DNA from: an uncultured bacterium | GTDB taxonomy: Bacteria > Oederibacteriota > PGYV01 > Palsa-1178 | Reading direction: 5' to 3' | DNA: 33,810 bases | Assembly: GCA_937889595.1 (NCBI GenBank) | Contig: CALAOR010000009.1 | Coordinates: forward strand, 1-33,810 | Program-made: the position numbers and the translations under genes | Notes under the pieces: generated by a model | The model's input: the letters and a program-made list of their open reading frames with translations, nothing else | What the model was told of the DNA's origin: nothing | Databases searched by the model: none | In this document: positions 15,426 through 23,417 of the stretch, piece after piece | Position numbering within the stretch: the first letter of the stretch is position 1 | Layout: each line of letters opens with the position of its first letter

Positions 15426-16061
15426 TTATTTTTTCCTTATCCCGTCCATGGTCAGGTCTATTACGAACTTTTTCCTGTCTTTTATGAATCTATTGAACAC
15501 GTATTTATCAAAACCAACACCGCCTACTATCTTTTCTATGACGCCTTTTGCAAAGTATACCGGCGCTATCTGGGATATTATGCTAATTACAAGGTGAAAC
15601 ACGTTTACTTTCTTTATGTTCCCCTTTTTCATCTGCTCCTTGAAATACCTGTACAGGGACCCGTTTATTGGGTTAAAAGGTATCTCCTTTATCCTTGGCA
15701 CCAATATTTTCTTTAACTTATCCCCGCCCCTTAAGACCTCGGACAGCACAAACCTGAAATACCCGCTGTAATCCGTAAAGAGGCTTATGTAGACATCCAT
15801 TATCTGTTCCATTTTCTTTTCTATTTCCACAGGCTCGTCGCTTATGGCGTTCAGTTTTTCTATAAGAAGCCCGATCACCTTGGCCAGGGCCTCCTCATAG
15901 ATCCTTTCCTTGCCGCTGAAATAGTAATGAAGCAGCGCCTTATTTACCTTTGCCTTGTCCGCGATGCGCTGCGTGCGCGCCCCGTAAAACCCAAACTCCA
16001 CGAATTCATCCATGGCAGATTCCAGTATCCTGCCCTTGGTTTTGTTGTCATCGGCTTTCAA
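15426..16061 (-). CDS. TetR/AcrR family transcriptional repressor (CecR-like position)
   Basis: A protein of about 211 residues. The N-terminal TetR helix-turn-helix is clear (GRILESAMDEFVEFGFYGAR, then IADKAKVNKALLHYYFSGKE, within residues 10-55 of this start). The helical C-terminal ligand domain is unremarkable. It is the first large gene of the efflux operon and probably represses it by binding the palindromic operator at 16192-16220, with a transported compound as inducer. The start is uncertain. TTG at 16061 has AGGTGA eight bases upstream that overlaps the stop of a small ORF, so coupled translation is likely; an in-frame TTG at 16088 lacks a ribosome-binding site. Confidence 0.92.
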   Translation of the reverse strand: MKADDNKTKGRILESAMDEFVEFGFYGARTQRIADKAKVNKALLHYYFSGKERIYEEALAKVIGLLIEKLNAISDEPVEIEKKMEQIMDVYISLFTDYSGYFRFVLSEVLRGGDKLKKILVPRIKEIPFNPINGSLYRYFKEQMKKGNIKKVNVFHLVISIISQIAPVYFAKGVIEKIVGGVGFDKYVFNRFIKDRKKFVIDLTMDGIRKK

Positions 16062-16068
16062 TATTTTT

Positions 16069-16182
16069 TCACCTGTTGTCCCCTCCAAAAACAGCGATCC
16101 ATACGGCGATAGCCGCTGAAATGCGCTTTAAAGGAATTTTTTTCATCCTGTTGACGGCTGATTTGATTTTCTTTTGTTTCAT
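16069..16182 (-). CDS. Putative 37-residue leader peptide upstream of tetR
   Basis: A small ORF runs from ATG 16182 to TGA 16071-16069. It has AAGGAA five bases upstream and lies directly after the operator and promoter. The peptide is Lys/Arg-rich in its first 20 residues (MKQKKIKSAVNRMKK...) and then hydrophobic (ISAAIAVWIAVF). Its stop lies within the probable tetR ribosome-binding site (AGGTGA), the geometry of translational coupling. It may be a regulatory leader peptide or a small membrane peptide, or just an untranslated leader that happens to be open. Confidence 0.45.
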   Translation of the reverse strand: MKQKKIKSAVNRMKKIPLKRISAAIAVWIAVFGGDNR

Positions 16183-16191
16183 ATTGTTTCC

Positions 16192-16220
16192 TTAACCAAT
16201 TGGTTTAACCATTTGGTTAA
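16192..16220. promoter_or_regulatory. Palindromic TetR-type operator
   Basis: This 29-bp near-perfect palindrome starts TTAACCAATTGG and ends CATTTGGTTAA. It is made of two overlapping half-palindromes (AACCAATTGGTT and AACCATTTGGTT). It begins at the -10 box of the tetR promoter and covers the predicted transcription start, where bound repressor would block RNA polymerase. Family knowledge: TetR repressors usually bind their own control region. Confidence 0.8.
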
Positions 16221-16248
16221 ATATAACATGACATTTTTATTTTGTCAA
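16220..16248 (-). promoter_or_regulatory. Sigma-70-type promoter of the tetR-efflux operon
   Basis: TTGACA (16248-16243), a 17-base spacer and TATATT (16225-16220) on the minus strand. The -10 box adjoins the palindromic operator, which fits autorepression. The interval 16249-16329 behind it has no other recognisable signal. Confidence 0.85.
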
Positions 16249-16329
16249 ATAGTTTTTACGGTTATAGTTTGAAACTTAGGGATTTGTCTTTTGGCTTAAT
16301 AACTTTAATATTGGGCTTTCAACCGGCTT

Positions 16330-17037
16330 TTAACTGATATACCCATGCTCTTTCATCCTTGCCAGCAGCCTTTGCACCCTTTTCTTCTGGAACCCGTCCT
16401 TATCCTGTGCCAGCAGGGCCTGGCCCCTCGCTTTTGGTTTGGGTAAAGTGACAGCGAGCATGGCGGCTTCCCGGGGGGTCAGTTCTTCAGGCGTCTTATT
16501 GAAATAATATTCCGAAGCCTGCCCTATCCCGTATATCCCGCTGCCAAATTCCGCGATATTGATGTAATAGTCAAGTATCTGTTTTTTACTGAGTTTTTTT
16601 TCGAGCCGCAGGGCGGTGATTGCCTCTATGATTTTTCTGGAGAACTTCCTCTCCCCTGACAAATATACATTTTTTACCACCTGCTGGGTTATGGTGCTTC
16701 CCCCGTGCTTTAATGTACGGTATTTGATGTCGAACTGGACCGCCTGTAATATTTCATCCATACTTATGCCGTTATGGGAATAAAAATCCTCGTCTTCTGA
16801 AACTATTATAGCGCCGGTCACGTGTCTGGGTAGTTTGCTTGAAAAGACAAAGTCACCGGACAAAGGGGAAACAAATCTTTCAATTTTATTTTTCCCCTTG
16901 CCCTGTACCTGTATCATTACGCCTTTTTCAACACCCCTTATGTCGGGCAAAAAGTTCAGAAATATCCCGCATGCAATTAAGGATATGCCGAGTATGAGAA
17001 GCAGATATTGTCTTGCCCTGAAATATATAAAACGCAT
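16330..17037 (-). CDS. mtgA: Monofunctional peptidoglycan transglycosylase (GT51)
   Basis: About 235 residues from ATG 17037, behind GAGG; an upstream in-frame GTG (17079) is less likely. One membrane anchor (YLLLILGISLIACGIFLNFL) is followed by a single GT51 domain. The catalytic Glu motif is SEDEDFYSHNGI and the second motif GGSTITQQVVKN, followed by KIIEAITALRLEKKLSKKQI, then LDYYINIAEFGSGIYGIGQA. There is no transpeptidase domain, so this is MtgA-like and not a class-A PBP. It polymerises lipid II glycan strands at the outer face of the inner membrane. It is transcribed alone from a promoter back-to-back with that of the O-antigen ligase gene. The roughly 100-base leader holds no clear structure. 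Confidence 0.94.
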   Translation of the reverse strand: MRFIYFRARQYLLLILGISLIACGIFLNFLPDIRGVEKGVMIQVQGKGKNKIERFVSPLSGDFVFSSKLPRHVTGAIIVSEDEDFYSHNGISMDEILQAVQFDIKYRTLKHGGSTITQQVVKNVYLSGERKFSRKIIEAITALRLEKKLSKKQILDYYINIAEFGSGIYGIGQASEYYFNKTPEELTPREAAMLAVTLPKPKARGQALLAQDKDGFQKKRVQRLLARMKEHGYIS

Positions 17038-17151
17038 TGTAAAAAACCTCTTTTTTAGCGCAATGGAAAGATAAGTCACTTTCTAATCGCACAAGAATCG
17101 TCCGGCCGCATAAGTTTTTGGCAAAACCATACGGATACGTGTTACCCACAG

Positions 17152-17180
17152 ATTATACCCGATAGATTATGGATAGTCAA
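17152..17180 (-). promoter_or_regulatory. Sigma-70-type promoter for mtgA
   Basis: TTGACT (17180-17175), 17 bases, TATAAT (17157-17152) on the minus strand. The start is predicted near 17145. It faces away from the promoter at 17218-17246. Confidence 0.82.
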
Positions 17181-17191
17181 GCCTTGGGGTC

Positions 17192-17217
17192 CCCCCTTAC
17201 GTTCCCCCCTTACGTTC
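17192..17217. repeat. Two perfect tandem 13-bp repeats between divergent promoters
   Basis: CCCCCTTACGTTC occurs at 17192-17204 and 17205-17217, directly abutting the -35 box of the rightward promoter and 11 bases from the leftward -35 box. Tandem sites in this position are typical binding sites of response-regulator-type activators or repressors. No regulator gene is adjacent. Confidence 0.75.
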
Positions 17218-17246
17218 TTGACATTTTCCCGTCTTTAAAATACAAT
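17218..17246 (+). promoter_or_regulatory. Sigma-70-type promoter for the O-antigen ligase gene
   Basis: TTGACA (17218-17223), a 17-base spacer and TACAAT (17241-17246). The start is near 17253, about 23 bases before the TTG start codon, with GGAGG at 17265-17269. Confidence 0.85.
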
Positions 17247-17275
17247 CCTTATGATCTCAAAACCGGAGGGTTATT

Positions 17276-19282
17276 TTGGCTTCTGAAAAGCTTAAAGGCT
17301 ACATAGACAAACTGCTGCACCTTTCCTTATATATGATACTTTTCATTGTGCCGCTTTCTTTCTGGCTTCCGGCAAATGAAAGTTTTGAAACACCTAAAAC
17401 CGTCAATTTTTATGTGCTTTTGGCCTTTGCCCTGGCGCTTTTCCTGTCACGGCAGGCCGTATCAGGCAGGTTTTTTATCAAAAGAACCTCTTTTTCCATA
17501 CCGCTGGCCGGCATTACCGCTGTTGCTTTCCTTTCCTTTCTCAAAGGGATTTTTTTGAATCAAAATGCTTTCCCCATGCACTGGCAGTTCTTTAAGTTCA
17601 TACTCGCCAACGCGCTCATGTACTTCCTCATGATAAACGTATTTTCAAAAAAGGACATCCCGAAACTTTTATTCTTCATCCTGGGGTCGCACTTTTTAGT
17701 CACAACATACGGACTGCTCCAGTACCTTGGCGTGGATTTCATAAAGTGGGTGTCTTTCGGCGAGGGCAGAGTTTACTCCACCATGGGCAACCCGGACTAC
17801 ATGGCCACCCAGTTTTCTGTCCTGATCCCGGTCATGATAGCGCTGATAATTTCCCCGATAAAAAGGATAACCAAATTTTTGGTAACCTTATACCTTTGCT
17901 TCATGTTCATACTCATCATAGTTTCCCACGGCCGCGGGGCCTGGCTCGGCTTTTTGGGTTCTTTGATCTACATGTTCATCATACTCGGGGCGTCATATGG
18001 GAAAGTTTTTTTTGCGCGCAACAGGATCTTTGCAATTGGTATAGCCTTATTTGTTGTTTTTCTGGCCGTAATCTTTTCATTTCCAAATCCCATAAATAAA
18101 AACAGCCAGACCATAGTGGACAGGTTAAAATCTGGTTTCTCCCTTACAAATAATTCCGTGGCTGTCAGGCTTTTTTACTGGGAATCAGCCCTGCAGATGG
18201 CCATGAAAAACCCGTTATTGGGCGCGGGCATAGGGGGCTTTTCGCTAAATACATCCTTTTTCCAGAGGAAGGTCCTGGACAGGTGGGAAAAAGTATCGCC
18301 TTCCATGGCGGCGCAGGTCGAGCCCCATGTGGAACTTTACACGCATAACGATTATTTGCAGACTCTAGCGGAAACCGGTTTTACAGGGCTGGGCATATAC
18401 CTATGGCTGTTTATTTCCATACTTGCAATGTCCTTAAAAAACGCGGCCGCGGAAAATAACCCGGTATTGAAGAACATACTGCTGGGCATATCCGGCGCAA
18501 TTGTGGCCTTCCTTATAAACAGCCTTCTTAATTTCCCATGGCGCGTCGCGCCCACGCTTATACTCCTGTGGACCTTGTTCGCGGTTTTTTCCCTGTCCGA
18601 GACAAAAATAACGGTTGAAATATCCTCGGATAAACCTAAATCATGGGTGCCGACTCTTGTTTTTGTCCTTGCCGCCATATTCTCGGCGCTGCAGGTCGAT
18701 TTTTTGCTCGCCAATACCTGCATACGCGCCGGCCAGGCTGCTTTTATGAATAAAAATTATGAGGCCTCACGCGAAATATTTGAACGCGCCTTAAAATCAA
18801 ACCCCCGCGGCACCGACATAATAGAACTCCTGCTGTACTCGGGCAATGCATATAACGCCATGGGAAATAACGATAAGTCGGTGAAATACTACGACCGCGG
18901 TCTTTTGATGTTCCCGAACTTCATAGAATCGCATTATAATGTCGCCAATGTTTATATGAACAACAACAGGACGGATAAGGCAGTTGAAGAATACAACAAG
19001 GTCCTTGACTTAAATCCCAAATTCACAAGCGCCATAAACAATCTCGCTAACATATATTTTAACAGGGGTGATTTTGAAAAAGCCGAGGAAATGTACCTGC
19101 GGGCGCTGAAAATAAAGCCTGAAAGCACGGAGGCCCGCTACAACCTGGGAGCGGCTTACTTCAGGATGAAAAAATATAAGGAAGCCTACGATGAACTTAC
19201 AACAGTACTGAAATACGACCCAAATTATACACTGGCCTTAGACTGGATTAAGAAGATGAAAGCGGCAGGGCTTGCTAAATAA
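17276..19282 (+). CDS. O-antigen ligase/polymerase (Wzy/WaaL-like) with C-terminal TPR domain
   Basis: A 668-residue protein, the only clear plus-strand gene. Residues 15-475 hold about twelve membrane segments. The large outer loop and flanks show Wzy_C signatures: HGRGAWLGFLGSLI (near 220), GAGIGGFSLN (near 320) and HNDYLQTLAETGFTGLGIYL (near 360). Residues 490-665 are four TPR units (for example IESHYNVANVYMNNNRTDKA), a fusion known from bacterial glycan ligases and protein O-oligosaccharyltransferases. The enzyme would join or polymerise glycans from undecaprenyl-PP carriers at the outer face of the inner membrane. TTG 17276, behind GGAGG, is the start. No polysaccharide operon surrounds it, so a general or glycoprotein ligase is possible. 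Confidence 0.9.
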   Translation: MASEKLKGYIDKLLHLSLYMILFIVPLSFWLPANESFETPKTVNFYVLLAFALALFLSRQAVSGRFFIKRTSFSIPLAGITAVAFLSFLKGIFLNQNAFPMHWQFFKFILANALMYFLMINVFSKKDIPKLLFFILGSHFLVTTYGLLQYLGVDFIKWVSFGEGRVYSTMGNPDYMATQFSVLIPVMIALIISPIKRITKFLVTLYLCFMFILIIVSHGRGAWLGFLGSLIYMFIILGASYGKVFFARNRIFAIGIALFVVFLAVIFSFPNPINKNSQTIVDRLKSGFSLTNNSVAVRLFYWESALQMAMKNPLLGAGIGGFSLNTSFFQRKVLDRWEKVSPSMAAQVEPHVELYTHNDYLQTLAETGFTGLGIYLWLFISILAMSLKNAAAENNPVLKNILLGISGAIVAFLINSLLNFPWRVAPTLILLWTLFAVFSLSETKITVEISSDKPKSWVPTLVFVLAAIFSALQVDFLLANTCIRAGQAAFMNKNYEASREIFERALKSNPRGTDIIELLLYSGNAYNAMGNNDKSVKYYDRGLLMFPNFIESHYNVANVYMNNNRTDKAVEEYNKVLDLNPKFTSAINNLANIYFNRGDFEKAEEMYLRALKIKPESTEARYNLGAAYFRMKKYKEAYDELTTVLKYDPNYTLALDWIKKMKAAGLAK

Positions 19283-19374
19283 CTGACAAGACCATGTCCT
19301 GCGTCCGGATATTCACCGTTTTCCTACCTCCTCACACTGACTCCTCATCCTCCAAAAATTTTCTTCAGAAAATT

Positions 19375-20661
19375 TTAACCCCAGTTCAATGCCTCGGCAA
19401 TTATTTCCGAATACGACGGATGTATGAACATACACTCCTTCAGGGCGGCTATTTTTATCTTTGATTGTATTATTACCGTCAGTTCGTTAAATATATCCGC
19501 CATCTCATTGCCAACTCCCGCAGCTCCTATGATTGTTCCTTCATTTACATCGGCGATAAGCTTTAAAAAACCAGCGTCCCTGCCTTCCACGACCGCTTTT
19601 CCGATCGCCTTAAAAAAGTATTTATAAACCCTGAAATCTATCCCTTTTTTTTTCGCTTTTTCCACGCTCACGCCGACGCTCCCCAACTGGGGGCATGAAA
19701 AAACCAGTTTGGGCATCATATCATAATCTATGTTTCCCTGCCAACTTTTCGTAATATGGGAAATAACTGTGGAAGCTTCCCTTGCCGCAGCATAGGCAAG
19801 CATGGGGCCGGCTATGCAGTCGCCTGCGGCATAGATATTGGGCGCGCTTGTCTGCATATTATTGTTTACTTCTATGAAACCTTTTTCATCCACCTTGACG
19901 CCGGCAATATCGAGCCCTATCCTGCCTGTATTTGGCCGCCTTCCTGTGGCCTCAAATATCATGTCGTACTTTTCCATAATAATTGTGTCCCCGGACCTTA
20001 TCTGTACTTCCCGGTCCGTGCTTATCCCCATAACCTCGCTTTTTTCAAATAACTTTATATTTTTTTTCTTGAATTCGCGCGCCACTGTCCTGACCGATTC
20101 CATGTCCTCGCCAAAAAGGATTGAATCCATAAGTTCAACTATGTCCACGCTTACGCCTATATTATTAAGGAAAGATGCGTACTCGCAGCCAATGACCCCT
20201 CCGCCTATAATAAGCGCTTTTTTAGGCACCTCGCCCAGCTCAAATATTTTCTCGGGTGCGTACACTGCCGGGTTGTTGAATATTTTTTTCGAAGATGAAC
20301 CCACGGCAATGATCATATTCCCGAAGGTTATTGTTTTACCCGCCACTTCTATCTCATGCGGGGATTTGAACCTGGCTTCCCCGTTGATTATATCTATCCC
20401 GGCGTTTTCCATCCTGTTCCTTAATCCGTCGCGTATAAACCCGACCCTTTGCATTACATTACCGCGTATATAATGGTAATCAGTTTCATGCATGGAGTAA
20501 TGAAGAAGCCCCTTGAGCGGTATGCATCCTTCATTTAAGCAGACCCCTCCGATTTTTTCCGGCTCTCGTTCTATTATCGCGGTCTTCAGTTTGCATTTTG
20601 CCGCTTCCAAGGCGGCTGTGTGCCCTGCCGGGCCGGAGCCTATTATTACGATATCGTACAT
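19375..20661 (-). CDS. lpdA: Dihydrolipoyl dehydrogenase (E3/L protein)
   Basis: A 428-residue flavoprotein disulfide reductase. It has the N-terminal FAD motif GSGPAG (8-13), the redox-active disulfide GGVCLNEGCIP (C41/C46), the NAD-binding GGGVIGCEYASFL, the second FAD motif YAAGDCIAGPMLAYAAAREA, and the C-terminal His-Glu dyad region HPSYSE. All E3 features are intact. In this locus it should reoxidise the lipoylated GcvH protein of the glycine cleavage system, and perhaps other 2-oxoacid complexes. Codon 1 is ATG 20661 behind AGGAGG; the open frame extends six codons upstream. It starts 48 bases after the aldo/keto reductase stop, so it is probably co-transcribed. Its stop lies in an AT-rich palindrome at 19355-19376. 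Confidence 0.95.
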   Translation of the reverse strand: MYDIVIIGSGPAGHTAALEAAKCKLKTAIIEREPEKIGGVCLNEGCIPLKGLLHYSMHETDYHYIRGNVMQRVGFIRDGLRNRMENAGIDIINGEARFKSPHEIEVAGKTITFGNMIIAVGSSSKKIFNNPAVYAPEKIFELGEVPKKALIIGGGVIGCEYASFLNNIGVSVDIVELMDSILFGEDMESVRTVAREFKKKNIKLFEKSEVMGISTDREVQIRSGDTIIMEKYDMIFEATGRRPNTGRIGLDIAGVKVDEKGFIEVNNNMQTSAPNIYAAGDCIAGPMLAYAAAREASTVISHITKSWQGNIDYDMMPKLVFSCPQLGSVGVSVEKAKKKGIDFRVYKYFFKAIGKAVVEGRDAGFLKLIADVNEGTIIGAAGVGNEMADIFNELTVIIQSKIKIAALKECMFIHPSYSEIIAEALNWG

Positions 20662-20708
20662 GAAATCCTCCTGGTGCAAACCTTTGTTTTAAATTCTATT
20701 TCCGGTGA

Positions 20709-21680
20709 CTACGACGCAAAAACATCCTTTATATATTTAACCTCTTCCACCGATAAAGGTCTGTCCGCGGCCTGAAGGTTCATCTCAACCTGTTTTTTAT
20801 TCCTGAAACCCGGGATAACGCAGCCGGTAATATCATAACTTAAAATATACTGCAGCGCAACCCTTGAGAGATCCTTGATTTCTGATCCGAATTTTTGCTT
20901 TAATTTATCAACCTTTGGTTCAAGCTTCGCAATTTCCGCCGGTGTGAAACGCTGGTCGTTTTTCCTGTGATCGCCGTCGGCAAATACGGTCGGATTTTTT
21001 GACGAAAATTTTCCCAGCAGCAGGCCCTGCGCAAGTGGAGAAAAAGCCACAAAGGAAAGACCGTCTTTTTTCATCAGTTCCGCCACAGGCTTGCCGCTCC
21101 TGACAAACTGATCGTCCGTTATATTTCCCCAGCTCTGCAGCACATTGGGTTTGATTTTCGGGGTGAGCCTTAAAAAATCATTTTCCGAATAAGTGGACAG
21201 CCCCAGCCATCTTATCTTTCCCTCTTTTTTAAGCTTGTTCATCATGTCCACTGCCCCGTCAACATAAATATCATCGGGCCCGAAATCGCCGTGGTGGAAG
21301 TAGTAAAGGTCTATGTAATCACGTTTTAAATTAATAAGCGACTGCTCGCACTGGTGCCTTATATGGGCGGGTTCGTAAGCGTGTTCCGCTGTCCCTTTTA
21401 CATGGCCGATCTTCGTGGCTATGATTATTTGTTTCGACTTTGTCCCGAGCGCCTTTGCCAGCATCCTCTCTGCTTTGCCGTTGCCGTAAGTATCGGCATT
21501 GTCAAAGTGGTTCACGCCTTTTTCCATGCCGTAATTGATGGCTTCTATGGCTTCTTTCTCGTCAACATCCGCCCATCCGGCCGACTTTCCCTTATCCCAG
21601 CTGACTCCGCCCAAAGTCCAGCAGCCAAGGCTTATTTCAGACACATTTAAATCCGTCTTACCGAGCTTTCTGTACTTCAT
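20709..21680 (-). CDS. Aldo/keto reductase
   Basis: A 323-residue AKR of the (beta/alpha)8-barrel family. It starts MKYRKLGKTDLNVSEISLGC, and the catalytic tetrad is visible as D60, Y65 (FDNADTYGNGKAE), K90 (IIATKIGH) and a His at 129/130 (LYYFHHGD). The C-terminal NADPH-binding region (CVIPGFRNKKQVEMNLQA) is typical. It reduces aldehydes or ketones with NADPH; the substrate is unknown. ATG 21680 follows AGGAGG-like sequence just outside the 30-bp inverted repeat that separates it from lipA. It lies within the lipoate/glycine-cleavage transcription unit, though a functional link is not established. Confidence 0.94.
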   Translation of the reverse strand: MKYRKLGKTDLNVSEISLGCWTLGGVSWDKGKSAGWADVDEKEAIEAINYGMEKGVNHFDNADTYGNGKAERMLAKALGTKSKQIIIATKIGHVKGTAEHAYEPAHIRHQCEQSLINLKRDYIDLYYFHHGDFGPDDIYVDGAVDMMNKLKKEGKIRWLGLSTYSENDFLRLTPKIKPNVLQSWGNITDDQFVRSGKPVAELMKKDGLSFVAFSPLAQGLLLGKFSSKNPTVFADGDHRKNDQRFTPAEIAKLEPKVDKLKQKFGSEIKDLSRVALQYILSYDITGCVIPGFRNKKQVEMNLQAADRPLSVEEVKYIKDVFAS

Positions 21681-21697
21681 TTTTAAACCTCCGGTTG

Positions 21698-21795
21698 AAT
21701 TTAAAATTCAAAATTGAAAATTAAGGTGTGCTTTGCACCTTTATTATAATAGCACATTACAAAATACCTTAATTTTCAATTTTGAATTTTAAATT
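21698..21795. repeat. 98-bp element with perfect 30-bp inverted repeats at the lipA end
   Basis: 21698-21727 and 21766-21795 are exact reverse complements (arm beginning AATTTAAAATTC and ending AATTAAGGT). The 38-base centre contains a small GGTG...CACC hairpin. The right arm is inside lipA: it encodes the last residues NLKFKIEN and the stop codon. The left arm ends a few bases from the ribosome-binding site of the next gene. It looks like a mobile or regulatory palindromic unit; in RNA it would form a long A/U-rich stem. Confidence 0.92.
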
Positions 21796-22623
21796 ATAAG
21801 TCTCCGCCATATACGAACTTCTAACCCACACTCCGCTTTCAACATGCTTAAAACCCGCGTCATATGCTTTCTGCTTATACCAATCAAATTTTTCCGGTTT
21901 TATATATTCTACCACACTTGCGTGTTCTTTATCCGGTTGTAAATACTGGCCTATGCTTATATAATCGCACCCTGTTGCCACCAGATCGTCAAACACTTCC
22001 AGCACTTCATCTTCACTTTCTCCGAACCCCAAAAGCACGGCTGATTTTGTGGTCATACGCGGATTAATTTCCTTTGCAATTGCAAGCACATGCAGGCTTC
22101 TTTTATAATCCGCGCCCTTCCTGACATGGTAAAACGACGGCACTGTCTCAACATTGTGCGCAAAAACTTCAGGGTTTGCATCAATTACTTTCTTTATTGA
22201 GGATTCCAAAGCCTGAAAATCCGGCACTAAGACCTCTACTTTAGTCTCCATGCTCCTGCCTCTTATCTCATTTATTACCTCAGCGAAAGCGCCGGCCCCG
22301 CCGTCTTCCATATCATCCCTTGTAACGGATGTAATTACTGCGTACTTAAGTTTTAACCTGACCACAGCCTCAGCTACTTTTTCGGGTTCACTTTCATCAT
22401 AAATTTCCGGTTTCCCTTTTTTCACATTGCAGAAGCTGCAGTTTCTCGTACATGTATCGCCGAGTATCAGGAACGTTGCGGTTCCTCTGGCAAAACATTC
22501 CGATATGTTGGGGCAGCGCGCCTGGTGGCACACTGTGTGAAGATTCAGGCCGGATAACAGGCTTTCCGTGCCCTGCATGGCCTTAAAATCTATTTTTTTG
22601 ACCGCGTATCCGGGTTTTTTCAT
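21769..22623 (-). CDS. lipA: Lipoyl synthase
   Basis: A 284-residue radical SAM enzyme that inserts two sulfurs into protein-bound octanoyl groups. The auxiliary cluster motif CHQARCPNISEC (C32, C37, C43), the radical-SAM motif CTRNCSFC (C58, C62, C65) and the C-terminal RSSY serine ligand are all present. Substrates would be the octanoyl-GcvH made by the neighbouring transferase. The start ATG overlaps the stop of that gene as ATGA. After RSSYMAETY the protein continues NLKFKIEN, which comes from the inverted-repeat element and is not conserved family sequence. Confidence 0.97.
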   Translation of the reverse strand: MKKPGYAVKKIDFKAMQGTESLLSGLNLHTVCHQARCPNISECFARGTATFLILGDTCTRNCSFCNVKKGKPEIYDESEPEKVAEAVVRLKLKYAVITSVTRDDMEDGGAGAFAEVINEIRGRSMETKVEVLVPDFQALESSIKKVIDANPEVFAHNVETVPSFYHVRKGADYKRSLHVLAIAKEINPRMTTKSAVLLGFGESEDEVLEVFDDLVATGCDYISIGQYLQPDKEHASVVEYIKPEKFDWYKQKAYDAGFKHVESGVWVRSSYMAETYNLKFKIEN

Positions 22624-23417
22624 TGTTTCAGGTTCCAGTTATTGACGGCATACCTTGAGGTTAAAAGCGCGACAACTTCCCGCTTTTCCGCCGTATTCAG
22701 CGGTTTTATCTCAAGATCGCAGTTGAAAGTTTCAGTATAAGACGACACCATATTCGCGCATACTTCGACTTCACCCATATCCCTGCCTGTCAAAGTGCTT
22801 AAGTCCGAATAATTGCCGCTGTCCTCTTTTTTATTGAAATAATCCATGGCCTGGGGGGCGCTTGACAACGGTATGGAGCCGTGCTGGAATATCAGTTCTT
22901 TTTTTCTTGACTGCGCGTTGCCGCCGATCTTTTTGCCTTTTATCACCAGGTCATACTCTTCATTTGAGGCAAAACAAAAAGCCGATATGCCGCCTATTTT
23001 TGTGCCTGCAGTATTAAGGTCCTTAGCGTAAGCGGCTGCAAGGCCGCATTTTAAGTACATTTTGATCATAAATTCATTGAGTTTTTCAAAAGATTCTTTT
23101 ACAGTCAGGTCATTTTTTGAAAGGTCTTTCCCGGAGCATACTATCGAATAGGTGACTTCATTATTGTGGTATATAGCGCCTCCTCCCGTGATTCTCCTGA
23201 CAACAGGCACTGCGTCACGCCTGCACTTTTCCAGATCTATATCCTTGAGCACTTCCTGGTTTTTTCCCGCTGAAATCCCGGCCGGACTCCAGGCATACAG
23301 CCTGAAAACAGGCTGAAGCGTCCTTTCATAGTAGGATATCAGGTATTCGTCAATGGCCATGTTTTCATAAGGCGAGAAATAACCGAAAGGTATGAACCTG
23401 CTTGTCTTTAAAAACAT
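22620..23417 (-). CDS. LipM/LplA-family octanoyl/lipoyl transferase
   Basis: A 265-residue BPL/LplA-fold enzyme with RRITGGGAIYHNNEVTYS (74-91), the invariant Lys region IKGKKIGGNAQSRKKE, and HGSIPL. A Cys (C148, in SAFCFASNEEYDLV) lies where LipM octanoyltransferases have their nucleophile. Being next to lipA also favours an octanoyltransferase role (octanoyl-ACP to GcvH) over free-lipoate ligation by LplA; LplA activity remains possible. It overlaps gcvPB by 10 bases upstream and lipA by 4 bases downstream, so the operon makes its own lipoyl cofactor for GcvH. Confidence 0.92.
   Translation of the reverse strand: MFLKTSRFIPFGYFSPYENMAIDEYLISYYERTLQPVFRLYAWSPAGISAGKNQEVLKDIDLEKCRRDAVPVVRRITGGGAIYHNNEVTYSIVCSGKDLSKNDLTVKESFEKLNEFMIKMYLKCGLAAAYAKDLNTAGTKIGGISAFCFASNEEYDLVIKGKKIGGNAQSRKKELIFQHGSIPLSSAPQAMDYFNKKEDSGNYSDLSTLTGRDMGEVEVCANMVSSYTETFNCDLEIKPLNTAEKREVVALLTSRYAVNNWNLKQ

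Noticed and set aside
19355-19376. AT-only palindrome at the end of lpdA as a terminator
   Set aside because: The 10-bp arms are almost all A/T and there is no following T-tract, so it is unlikely to stop transcription alone. It may be chance in AT-rich sequence.
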